Origin: Sipunculus nudus
Lineage: Eukaryota > Annelida > Sipuncula > Golfingiida > Sipunculidae
Direction: 5' to 3'
Assembly (NCBI GenBank): GCA_026874595.1
Contig: CM049318.1
Location: 22,049,456 to 22,113,455, forward strand
Length of the DNA stretch: 64,000 nt
Within the stretch, counting starts at the first letter, position 1, and each line of letters begins with the position of its first letter. The translations under genes and the position numbers were made by a program. The notes beneath the pieces are model-generated. The model saw only the letters and a list, made by a program, of their open reading frames with translations, ran no database searches and was not told the DNA's origin. Shown here one piece after another: positions 19,280 to 31,585 of the stretch.

Positions 19280-20860
19280 ATTCAAACTTCTGGAGGACTT
19301 GTTTAATTAATGGAAAAGGATTGAATGGATGAATGCTTGATGTAGCTGGTCCTTGACCACTTGAAAACCTCACTGTCTTATGGGGGGATTTAAAATATGA
19401 AATATTTGCCTGGTAGACCATGTATACAAGCATATTCTCCTCCCACTTTTAAGTTGTAATGATGAAACCGTCCTTGCTTCCACTTCTTACTTTACATTTA
19501 AGCTTACTTTTAATTTTGTGCTAAAGCAACTGGAATCTCTCTTTGAGCTGAATTGCCTATAATGAATAAACTATACTTTATCGTGGTTTGCCCCTCCCAA
19601 AGAATAATTATTTTAAATCCTTGTTACATAAAAAAGTAAGCCCCCTCCGTCATTGACAATAAAACCTGCTTCCCCCCCCCCCCCCCCAAAGAAAAAAAAA
19701 CAACTGGTTGTGTGCATGTATGAATGTTTATTCCAAATGAGTACCTGTAGTACTAGTCAATATTGTGCTACCTATAGAACCCCCCCCCCCCCCCCCCCCC
19801 ACAATGAGTTACTGTTTTCCAGAACATGGTTTACTTCTCACCTAGTACCATATGCACGTAAAAAGACCAATGCAGGGTATACACTGAAACGCCCCACCCC
19901 TTACCTCTTTTGGACGTGCTCCCTCCCCTCGTGTATGCAGTGGGCGTGTTCATGTGTATTATTACTACAACAGGCTGATTATAATGTGCTTGTCCCTCTG
20001 TTGCTAATAAAGCAAGGATATATACATTGTGTCGACTGTAATAGCTTACAAAGGCTCAATACAAGGTGCCCTCGGCTCTCTGAATTAGACTGGTTGCCAG
20101 GCAACAGCCAGACTTCCTTATTGATTATCTCGCAGGGCCTACCTATTCCACCAAGAAACGTGTATGTGGCCAGCATTCCCCCCCCCCCCCCCACTCACTC
20201 TTCCCCTCCACAGTGGATTACACAGAACCATAACCTTCTGTCGATACTAGTATATTATTTCATGTAATAGACATATTTATAAGTGAAATCTCTAGAACCC
20301 ATTCTGAAAGAAGCAATATTCACTTCCCATTAGGACGTATTATTAAGCGATGTCATACTTTTATTATTTCTTTTTCTATTAGCAATATTGTCATCTGTAA
20401 ACTGGTATAGCTTGAGTTCTTTCATTTTAAGATACAATTGTCGACTATTTAGGGCAAAGCCAGGAGGTTCGACTCCCCCCCCCCCCCCCCCCCCCCCGGC
20501 CATCCGACTTTACGTGCGACAACTCTAATTAAATTTTCCCTTATTTCCAGACACTAAATACCTGCCAGTAAAAATTGTAGCTGTGAAGAAATTTCACAAC
20601 ATGAAAAGTTGCGTTAGCTGCATTATCAGAGAGTTGGTCAGAACCTTCAAACAGACCTTTTCTTTGGAAATTTTCCTTAAAATGCGGCTAATTACTTTTT
20701 TTTCACTACTTTTTTCACAGCACTTTTTCCCTCTTTTTCAGTGAAAGAATTAAGTATATTTACTATTTTTCCTGCTTTAACAGCCATGCTGGAACAATTA
20801 TGGGACATTTCGCTAATTTTACTCTTTGTTTTCTCTTTATTTCAAAGACGTGTATTCTTT
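19280..20860. other. Intergenic region with poly-C runs
   Basis: No gene is supported. C runs of 14-21 bp lie near 19673, 19780, 20179 and 20477. Open frames crossing these runs encode proline strings and are artefacts. Confidence 0.6.
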
Positions 20861-22574
20861 TTTTAGCTCAGCTGACTATAAGTAATTTGAGCTATAGTCG
20901 TGGTCCTTTGTCCGTCCGTCCGGCCAGCCGTCCGGCCGTTAACAGGGCACGTTTTAAAACCGTTGGACCTACGAATCCAAAATTTAGCATACCATTAGAT
21001 GTCCCCAGAATCTCATACCATACCGAAAATTGGGTCATTAGGACTTTGTTCCTTCGAGATATTAAGGAAAAACCTCAGTTTTCCATAAAAAAGCCATTGT
21101 TACACTTCAAGGCTGCCTAATATCAAAACCATTGATCGGTTTTAGATCATATGTAGTATTCATATTTTTCCATACATTTTCTATTATCATACCAAAAATT
21201 AGGTCAGGATTGTGTATTATTTTGAAGTTATGGGCCCAAATATAATGCAATTTTAAAAAATTCAGGAAATATATTTACTCACCTAACATGAGAATTGCTG
21301 AAGCTAGAGACTTTTTTTCAGGAATAAAACTTTATTTAATCAAGATTCAATTGTTTATCAAAAATTAGATTTGAATTTTGCAAATTTAAGTTATTAGCAT
21401 AAATAAAAAATCAATACCTTATATTTTGTCCAACTTTAGCAATGGCACGTTTTTTCCCTGTAAGCACTGTTGATTTAATTTTCACAGCATGTATACATAA
21501 GGATTTAATCTTTTAAAATCTGAAATTTCAAAGGAACTGATTGAAAAGAATAGCTTTTATTCAAGTTTTCATACACCATGTCAAGTGTTGTTTACAGCTA
21601 GCCCACCTAGTAGTACAGCCTTCACTTGCATTATGTAACCCACCCCAGGCAGCTTGCCTTGGCTCAGCTTGGCCACTACTAGCATATATTGCTATGAAAG
21701 TGTGGATGTTCATCAGATAAGTAATTCCTTACTTCAGAAGAGTGAAAACTTCACCAGGTGTGAAATTGACTATTAATTCCAGTAATAAATTATAGCTGAG
21801 ATTGTTTTTAGCATGCATAATGATATTGTTTGTCCCTCATTTAACCATCAGTGTGTATACTTTATTTGAAAAGATGTTTTTATCTTATCAAATTTACTGA
21901 ATCTTTTATTTTATTTCGGTGAATAAAATTGAGCATGTACTGAAAACTGCAATGTGCAAAACTTTTAATTGTGATTCAAGGAATAGTCTTGTAGATGCCA
22001 TGTTGTGGCATTATTTTCTTTTAAATTCAGTAATTATTTGTGATTTGAAAATAATAAAATATATGTGTATGCATAATATGACCCAATATGAGCTACACTT
22101 TGGATATATTATGATTGCAATTTAGAATTTTAATATTTTAACTCTTATTTTTTTTATTTTTTTATTACAAATTTATAAAAATTGTAAATAAAAAAATGAA
22201 ATTAGATAAAAACTATTAATGGAAAAAGTGGATATGCTAAAAAATAGGCTTATATATAAACTTAAAAGCATTATACCCTTGAAAGTGAAATAAAGGTATA
22301 AGTCCATTCTGTCCACTTGCCTGTCCATCTGTAATTTTTTTCATATGCATCACAGTATCTCAAAACTTTTACTGTTTTTCTTCATGACAGGCCTGTCAGG
22401 GTATTAGTTTGCAATCATATATTTAGAACTTTACTATAACCAAGTAGGAGGGCCCCTTTCCTCTTAGCTTCTTATCTTATATGCTTATATAAATGAGAAA
22501 CATTACAATAGAATATTTTGCATTTGCAAAAATTCAAACTTAAGCTGAGCGCCGTGACCCATGGGTCCCTTGTT
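20861..22574 (+). repeat. Hairpin-terminated repeat (copy 3)
   Basis: The 5' end is TTTTTTTAGCTCAGCTGAC, followed by GTCCGTCCGTCCGGCCAGCC and CCGTTAACAGGGCAC. The 3' end is GACCCATGGGTC (22556-22567) then CCTTGTT. It shares both ends with 14152-16969 but has a different, AT-rich interior without clear tandem units. No coding potential. Confidence 0.7.
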
Positions 22575-23474
22575 TTTTTTTATTATTTCCCTTAAGCAGG
22601 GCTGCTCCCAAGTAAATTTAGAAATATTATCATCATTATTATTATATTTATATATTAAATATCATTGAAGTCATAGACTTAATCCCCGTATCGCAACCAT
22701 CACAAAAAATACCGGTATACAGTGTCTAATGTACACCGTGCAGTCGTACATAAAGAGTTCAGTTGCTGCCGCAGATACACAGAGCATCCCATAATTGCCA
22801 CATTATGTATTTCCCAGAACAAACATGATGCGGGATGTATGGCCAGATAATGTTTATATTGGTTCAGACCTACATATATCATCTTCCTCATCTGCAGTAT
22901 CCATACAGCTGTATCCGGGGTCGGAGGTTGCGGTCGGCTCAGCATTGCTATCTGGAAAAGCATGGTTTTGATATTATATCCACCGTTAAAAATAGGTCTT
23001 TAACTATGTAACATGAATCATTTATCACGTGTAACGTACACTTAACAACAGACAGTCAAATCTCTGTGGACAAGGCCGTGAATCATGCTCGGTATAACCT
23101 TTGAGTGATTGTTTGTCTTATATTGATTAACAAAAAAAGTAGCGTAGCCCGTTATTAGAAGCAATAAATCACTAGTGCATGTGTGAATTCGTTACTGGAA
23201 TCAAGAGATCTGGAAATCGGGGGATTTATATATCAATAATCCTACCTAAACTATATATCTGTATTATATTCCGTTGTAATATGTTTTGGTGTGCAGGTGG
23301 ATTTTGTATATAATTAGCTCCCAGTGTGCATTGCGAAGAAGAGCCAACCTTGAAATAATCCGGTTAGTGTCTTCAAGTCTGTATTAGTCATGTCATGTGA
23401 TGTGTAGTGGTTTAGTCATCACAGAATAGTCACCATGGTGACGTCATTCTTACTGCTTTAATTACTATGCAGTT

Positions 23475-23785
23475 TTCATTTGCTATAGCAGAACATGTGT
23501 GTGTGTGTAGATATGTATGTATATACAGATCTATATACATTTATATATAGACCTCTAACTAATTTATATATGAATATATATATATACATGTATATATATA
23601 TATATATATAATTAATACATATGTTTGTATGTATATATTCGTATGTAGATAGGTATGTATATAAAGGTCTATATATATTATGTATATATGCACATTCATA
23701 TATAGACTTGTAATTAGTATATAAGTGTGTATATATAATATACATGTATGTATATATATATATATATATACACACACATGAAGAT
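23475..23785. repeat. Compound TA/TG/TATG simple-repeat region
   Basis: Interrupted ATAT, GTGT and GTATGTAT motifs over about 300 bp. Open frames on either strand here read as Tyr/Ile/His-rich strings and are not genes. Confidence 0.8.
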
Positions 23786-24040
23786 GTGTGTATGTGGATA
23801 GGCCTAAGTAATGTAATTTATCCCTTTTCATTTCCGTCTTGCCACCAAGGTAATACTGTTCAGTCGATGGTTCTAAAAATACAATGTATAACGTATTTGT
23901 TTCCCCTCTGATCACATAGCTTGCTCGCTGGTATTACCGAGTGGAAGGTGAACAGCCGCATGCTGCTCTTATTAAAACACAGCTGTGTAAACAGCAACTA
24001 AGCCGGCGGACACGGAAGCTGGAAGCCGCCGCCCCCCCCC

Positions 24041-24043
<3 letters not shown>

Positions 24044-24087
<44 letters not shown>
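24044..24087. repeat. (AT)n microsatellite
   Basis: About 22 AT units directly after a C run. Confidence 0.9.
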
Positions 24088-24092
<5 letters not shown>

Positions 24093-26380
24093 AGATGTAT
24101 ATATTTAAGAACGCAATACCCCCCCCCCTTTCCGTTTATTCAACCAAGCGCGGAGGGTTGCGGGAGGGGGGGCGGGTACCATATTGTCCTCCTATACATT
24201 TTACCAATGTCAGTTTTTCATAATAAATAATGCAGTTTGAATCCTTAAAAATTATTGATTTTGTCAATAATGTTTTTTTTGCATTTAGTTTTCCATAATT
24301 CCTGAAAAATTAGTGCAGTCTGCTGTCTTCCAAAGCCGCGTATCTTTTTCTGGTATAGACTTTTTAACCAAGCCATTAAAAGTAGAAAGTGGAGAGCATA
24401 AGAGTATATGATTTTTAGGGATTCCAAATTGAGTTAAATTTACGTTTGGGAAATAACAAATTATAAATGTGTGCGTTCGTGTGTGCCGGAGTGGTTGGGG
24501 TTTTTTTAAGGGGGGGCACTAGCCCTACTCAGGAGGGTAAATCCCTATATTAATTAGAATTAATTCGTAACGTTAGGCTGTTTTTGTCAGATACTTCATG
24601 GAACAAACTTGGTAGGAGCACACGATCTCTATAAATCTGCTTTTTGTCCAAAGACGGGTGACGTTTCAAGCCCGGGAATCAGGTTTCGTGTATCTGCAGA
24701 CGGACGACGCTTCAGGACAAGGAACAAAGATGGCCTTTGGACAAAAGTCATATAAATGACTTATCACCTATAGCCACATCATCCGTTTTTGGTCCCAGAG
24801 CCATTGGTTTAATGTTTGACATGTTATTTGAACCTCCATGTGTGTGTTTGCGGTCATCCCTGTGCGTGGGTATGTTTGTTGCCTTCGCCAGGAAGGTGTG
24901 CGGTCATCCCCTTTCGTGTGTTTGTGTGTGTGAGTGACTGAGTGTTGCCTCCGGCAGAACGGTATGCGTTCATCTTAGTTCCTGTATGTGTGTGTACAAC
25001 ATACCTCATTTCGGGAATGGACCAATGATGAATCGATTATATTTTGATCCGGCACATGATCCGGATTTAGGAACGTCATCAAGGAATATTAACGAATGTA
25101 TACAATCATTTTTTTTTTCACCTTTGAACCTGGAAATATTGGCCGAATTAATGAATGCAAACAGGGTCCTGGAATCATCTTACGATATCCCCCCGCCCTC
25201 CTTGGTTGATTTTCCAAATTTATAATGTTTTGGGGGATGGTCGGAGAATGAATCATTGTTCCGGGCACTCACAGGCTGGTTTGAAGGGGCGGATCCTGGC
25301 AAAGATGAAAAAGTGTGCCATGGCAGGAGTGGTATAGAAGATTTAATATATAGTACAGGCCTAAATCTACTGTCTCATGCAGGAGTATATGGGAAAAAAC
25401 GCCCAGGATGCAAAATCGGTATTAAGCGTATATATTATTAATATATTTAGTTTGAAAATGAAGCGACGGCGGCCCCTGGGCAGGGATGCCAATACAAGCG
25501 GGATAGGGGGGGGGGGGGGGAGGGGTATATATCCTCCACTTTCTAGCAAAAGGGGGTAATAAATGTAATCACCCCCCCCCCCCTTGATATACAGAAAATA
25601 TTATCTATATATTGGAAAATAGATATATCAATTATTAGAATTATAAACTTTTGTTCCATTTCTTAATTTACTATGATATATATTATATATATTATATATA
25701 TCTAAATTTGGTTTAGAATTTACCTATACTGGAAGCATAAAACCTTATTTTTAAAACCTTATACATAATTATAATGTGTTTTAAATGTGTCACAGAGACA
25801 ATTTGAGATAAACTGGCACCACTGCCCCTGCTTCTTCCGTCTAAATCCACCCCTGTGAATGTTATACGCACGTACGCACCACAACAACGGTCTCTTTCAT
25901 ACAACTGATTGACATCCTTATTTGTCAATGCTCTTCCGGTATCTCCCTTTCCCAGGAATATAATAGCTCATTGTATCAATATATGATTAATATTGTTTAG
26001 GATGTGATAGAGATCGGGCTGCATGAGGCTTCCCCATTCAAGATCAAGGAAGTTTTCTTAAACCTATAATCTGGTGTGATTATTTGAACAAGCTGTATGT
26101 AGTGTTGAAGAGAGGATGTGACTCAGACTATTACATGAGACTCGCATTACCATCTCTTTCGGGCTGAAGACACATGACCCACTGAGAAAAAGGTTAAAAG
26201 TTGATAATTTCATGGGACGAGTGATTTATTGAAAACGGATTTTTTTCGTGCGTTGCCTTCGGTGTCATAAAAAATGGCTCTGTGACATTTTGGATGCATA
26301 TACTCGGGAGAGTTGTGAAAACAGACATAGCAAACACTTAGGGTATATTTCACTCATATCTAATTCTTTATTACTCATTC

Positions 26381-26862
26381 GTACACTTGAGGTGTAATCA
26401 CGTTCACAGATCCACACTTGAAGTGTTATCACGGTCGCTGATACAAACTAGGCGTATCCTCCGTATCATCACGCTCTCTGATCCACACAACTAGTGTCAT
26501 CACGGTCACTGTTCCACACTTGGTGTATCATCAGTTCTCTGATCCACACTGGGTGTATCATCACGCTCACTGATCCACACATCTAGTGTCATCACGGTCA
26601 CTGATCCAAACAACTAGTGTCATCACGGTCACTGATCTTCACAACTAGTATAATCACGGTCACTGATCCACACAACTAGTGTCCTCAAGTTCACTGATCT
26701 TCTCTGGGAGTATCATCACGGTCACTGACGGACACTGAGAATATCATCACGGTCACTGATTCTCACAACTAGTATAATCACGGTAACTGGTCCTGATAAC
26801 TAGTATAATATCATCAAGTTCACTGAACCAGACTGAGCGTGTCATTACGATCACTGATCCAC
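26381..26862. repeat. 31-bp minisatellite upstream of the metalloproteinase gene
   Basis: About 15 degenerate units with consensus TCATCACGGTCACTGATCCA followed by CACAACTAGTG (31 bp). Several neighbouring units are nearly identical (26584-26675). The array ends about 400 bp before the start codon of the metalloproteinase. Confidence 0.85.
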
Positions 26863-27199
26863 CTGTCCACATGAATATTATGATCATGGTCAGTTAGTAA
26901 GGTAAGCAAATGTGACTGAACCGCACCAGAGGCGTCAGCTCGGTCTAAGATTCCTATTGAGTGTACTGTGGAGGTATCTTTAAACATTTACATTAATGGG
27001 TCCAGATAGGAGTGCCAACACAGTCACGGTTCCTGATGGGGATTGTCTGCACAGTCACGTATCCTCCCGGAGATTGCCATCTTTCTTTCTGAATAGCAAA
27101 GAGAGTGTCATTTTGATTACTGTACGTGAGTGAAAAACCCGGTCAGGAGGCGTCATCCAGCTTGGTATCTTTAAAGCTAATAGATTAATGATCGAACCG

Positions 27200-27207
27200 T
27201 TACGTCA
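27200..27207 (+). promoter_or_regulatory. CRE/ATF-like site upstream of the metalloproteinase
   Basis: TTACGTCA (reverse complement TGACGTAA), 53 bp before the ATG. AP-1/ATF sites are common in vertebrate MMP promoters. The transcription start is unknown, so this could be 5' UTR. A TATAAAA at 27231 is too close to the ATG to be a convincing TATA box. Confidence 0.3.
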
Positions 27208-27259
27208 CTGAACCGTAAATAAACTGGTAATATAAAACTTTACTGACTTACTTAAAACG

Positions 27260-27516
27260 ATGCTTACCATGTGGTGGTTGTTGTTTTATACATTGATCTC
27301 AGGAACATTTCAAGTAAGTTCCGTGTCACTAGATGGCGTTATATTACCTTATATTAAGGAAGATATCCATGGAGATGTCGTCAACAAAAGCCTCAACAGA
27401 ACCTTTGTTTTGGTGAGTCTTATAGCTTAATCATTTTCTTTTTTTATTGTTTATACATTAAGGATTGTTAACAGATTTCCATTCACAAAACGTAATGTAA
27501 TGAATATTTAATAGGG

Positions 27517-27564
<48 letters not shown>

Positions 27565-30500
27565 TTGGCGGCGAAGCGAAATATTCATTGGGAGGGGGGT
27601 CCAATAGTAGATATATATATATTTATATATTCATATATATATATATATATATAAATAAATATATATATATGTGTATGTATATATACCTATATGTATATAT
27701 TTATATATATCTATACGCTATCTACATATCTAGGAGAATATACTAACTACATGTACATTGAGGAATATGGGTACTCCTTGTGTGTTTTCGTAATTGTGCT
27801 TTTTTATGTTATTGTGGGGGCCTACCCCCCCCCCCCCATAACACGTTCGGGGGTTCGCCTATATATATTATATACAATATATATATATATATATATATAT
27901 TCTCTCGAGGTTCCTGGACTCGGATATGTACTCTGACTTGAGGCAAGGACTCGAGATATCAGGCCGAGTCCATATGGAGTCCAGTAGAAAGATTATGCAC
28001 AAAGGAGATGTACTTACAGAGTATTACAAATAATAAGACGATACATGTGTGTAAACAAATGGCATATAAATTACGTTCGATCATAAAAGTGATAACATTT
28101 TAGTGCATGTTCGGCTATTTAATATATATATTTTTCTAAATCTAGATCGAATTTATATACTGCACTTATATATTCTTTTCCATTCGCAGAACTATCTGAT
28201 AAAGTATGGATATATTGATGAGAAAGAGAACAAGTCGGATATGACGTCAGGGGTTAGCGCCTTCCAGGGAAGCGTAGGGTTACCGGCCACGGGAAAGCTG
28301 GATGCACAGACTCTAAAACTGATGTTGGCGCCGCGGTGTGGCGTCACAGACCGAGGGGAACACCCGACAGGCCACGGAAAATTCCGACGTAAACGATATT
28401 TGATTCGGTACCAAAAATGGCATAAACAGGACAATGTGCTCACATGGAGGTGAGTGAAACTTTACTTATTAAAGGTACATATACATATGCAATAATATGT
28501 GTATTTTCTCACGCCAATCGTTATTTTGGCTGAACACAAATGAATATTAGCAAATCCATCCCGGCACACGGGCTTACTCTCTTCGATTCGCCTGTATTAA
28601 ACGTTAATGTTATTTTATTTCTTTGTGAGTAAACACAGTCCATTTTTATTTGTTTATCATAACAATTAGGACTTCCATGACAAGGGTCTTTCACATGTCC
28701 GACAGAGCACAAACGAGAAGTAATATAAAATAAGAAACACCGTTTGGAATCTCAAATAATCTTTATCTGTGAAGTCGCAGGGTACAGTCACATGGCGCTA
28801 TCTTTTTATTCTGTACCACTGATCGCGCCAGGTGCAAGCTTTATTCCACTTGGGTAAAGGAATAAGCAAACAGTTTCAGAGAAAATTATCAGCATGCTGA
28901 TACCATAATATTTGAAGGAGAAAACTATATGCCGTATATATTTAAATAGCTTGTATATGAACAGGTTCCTTAAAGTATACATTACTATAAATGTGCCACA
29001 AATTAATTATTATTAATCTTTGTCATATAGTAATTGTATACCCCGGTGATTAGGACCAATCAATTTGAAGTGATAAGAGGTATTTTCTAATTTTAAGAGG
29101 GTCAGTAATTTGTCTCAACATATTAAAAGCCTTATTGCATGTGAATAAATCGTTTTGAAAATCCTATATCCTGCTTTATGTGGAAGAGCTAAATTTTGAT
29201 TTAGATTCAGGATTGTACATGGGTGACACATAATCTAAATGGTAACTGAATATTCTTTACATGGATTTCTTTGAGTACAGAATCACCCAGTACACAAGCC
29301 AGATACGGCATGCAGAGACACGACATTTGCTGTTCCGGGCCTTTCAATTGTGGTCTGACGTCACCAATCTTAAATTCGAGGAGCAGGCGTCCGGTACGAC
29401 CGATCTAACATTAGGTTTCTATCGCAGACAGCATTCGTGCAGAAAGAACCCATTTGATGGACCGGGTAAGATTTTTTAAATGGTTACCCAACTTTGCATC
29501 ATGGGTATTCCAAACGTGTTATACAGAGAACTATGATTTGAACCACATAGGTGCCAATAAAATATATATATGCATTGCTAAAAGGTTTACACGTTTGCAG
29601 TTTCATTACAAAAAGAAAAATAGTAAATAAGCTGGCATGATCAAAGGAGCCAAAAACATACGACTATAGGATGTTTGTCTGTGAGCAACATTAATGAAAT
29701 ATTATCAACTTTTTTATGAAAGTTTGAGCATTTATATAGGATGAAATAATTTATATGAATTTATAGATGGTCAAGATAAACAATATGTGTTTAATGTAAA
29801 TGATTCTCTATCATTGTGAGATAGGACAGGTTTTTATCCCGGCCCAGGTTAGAGCCATTCTTCAATTCGTTAGGGCCGCCTTTGTCCCAGAGCTCACCTG
29901 TGATTCATCTATGGAGTTGGCGAAACAATGAATAGATTACAGGGAATTTTGACCAGGCTCACGGCAGAGGTACATACTGTGTATGTAGTCTTAGACTATT
30001 TTCTAGTTAAATAATGATATATGTATGAGGTGTAATGTATTTATTATGCCAGGTGGGACTCTCGGTCACGGATACTACCCATCAAGTGGCGTAGTCCATT
30101 TCGACGACGATGAGAAATGGCTGATCAGACAAGAAAAAGGTAAAAATTGAACTTTTATTCCCGTTACATACAATATACTCATATACATGTGTGTATACCG
30201 GTATGTATTTGTTGTGACCATAATATTGTTGACTGATAAAGGAGAAAAATGTATTTCTTATAGTAACCTTCTGCTTAAGCATCAATATCCTTTATGAAGC
30301 ATTCTGAATTTTGCCTGTATCGTGTACGACTTAATTAGCCTCCAAAGAAACTAAGGTTTTTGGACGTACGTGACGTTTCCGAAAGGAAAGAGCGCAACCC
30401 CCCCCCCCCCCCCCGCACACACACACACTAACACACACACACTTACCCCTAACTTTAACGCACAAATTTGCACAATTTTTTCAAATCGTGTACCGGAATG

Positions 30501-30920
30501 ACTGACCATATCTCAGTGATTGTGCAGGATCCTCCTCTAAACGACGTCAGATTTGAATCTTGTATTCATGGTCTTGTGGGTCGTGACTTTTGGTGAATAG
30601 GAAACAATGAATAGTTTGCCAGGAACCCCCCCCCCCCCTAGTCATATTAGGCTTATTAGGACAAGGAAGTCACTTAAATGAATAGCAATTTTCCAGCAGG
30701 GCAACAAACTGCACGAACCAGAATTCAAATTTATATTAAAAAAATCCCTTGGTTCGGTGTATTTGTGTGATTATGCACGTGATGCCAAATGTATGACCCA
30801 GTCTTAGGTTAACATGTCTTTTAAACATGTCTGCTTTGTGTCTGCTTTGATTTATGTTCTTAAATTGAATATATAAATATATGTATATATATATATAAAC
30901 ATATATAAATTCAATTTAAG

Positions 30921-30957
<37 letters not shown>

Positions 30958-31526
30958 CCATTATGTTCATTAAGCTGATTTTTCCCTTTAGTGACTTTAC
31001 TTTTAAATTATTGTGTTGCTTTAACAAATATTGTTTTAATAAGCATGCGCGTCGCGTGTGCCTTTCCATATTGTAGACCTAACATCATATCGTATGATAT
31101 GGCATTCTTAAAATGTATTCCTTTCATAAATTTATAGTTTCTAAATTCAAGACGTTCATTCTGCATTCACATTGAATTGAGCTAGTTGCTGACACGATTA
31201 AATGAACTCTTTCATTTTCAGGTAAAAAAGGTACTCTCCTGCTTCCGGTAGCCATGCATGAGATTGGTCACGCGTTGGGTTTGTCTCACACAGATGTACC
31301 GCAAGCTATCATGTACGCCATTAATAACCCGACGGTGCATCCTCACCCAGACGACGTCGCAGCCATACAGTATTTTTATGGTACTCATTTACTATACCTT
31401 ACGGTAATGAATGCGGGAACTTGGGTGGGTGGGGGGGGGGGGGGGAACTGTACAAGTTGTGTCAGTTAAAGCAGTTTGTATTATCATTTTCTGTTATAGG
31501 CTGCACAATGTTTTTTATTATTCAGG

Positions 31527-31585
<59 letters not shown>

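Larger units (their letters stand above)
22575..26380. other. Intergenic region
   Basis: No gene is supported. It contains the AT/TG-rich simple repeats listed separately, C or G runs near 24033, 24120, 25506 and 25573, and a TG-rich stretch at 24840-25000. The open frame on the minus strand at 22700-22963 has no recognised domain. Confidence 0.5.

Noticed and set aside
19653-20267. Open frame of 204 aa with proline strings
   Set aside because: Created by several poly-C runs; not protein-like.
23476-23915. Tyr/Ile-rich open frames over simple repeats
   Set aside because: Direct translation of TA/TG repeats.
26381-26862. CRISPR array
   Set aside because: The repeats are contiguous and degenerate without unique spacers, in a eukaryotic promoter region.
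27231-27238. TATA box of the metalloproteinase
   Set aside because: Only about 29 bp before the ATG, leaving almost no 5' UTR.
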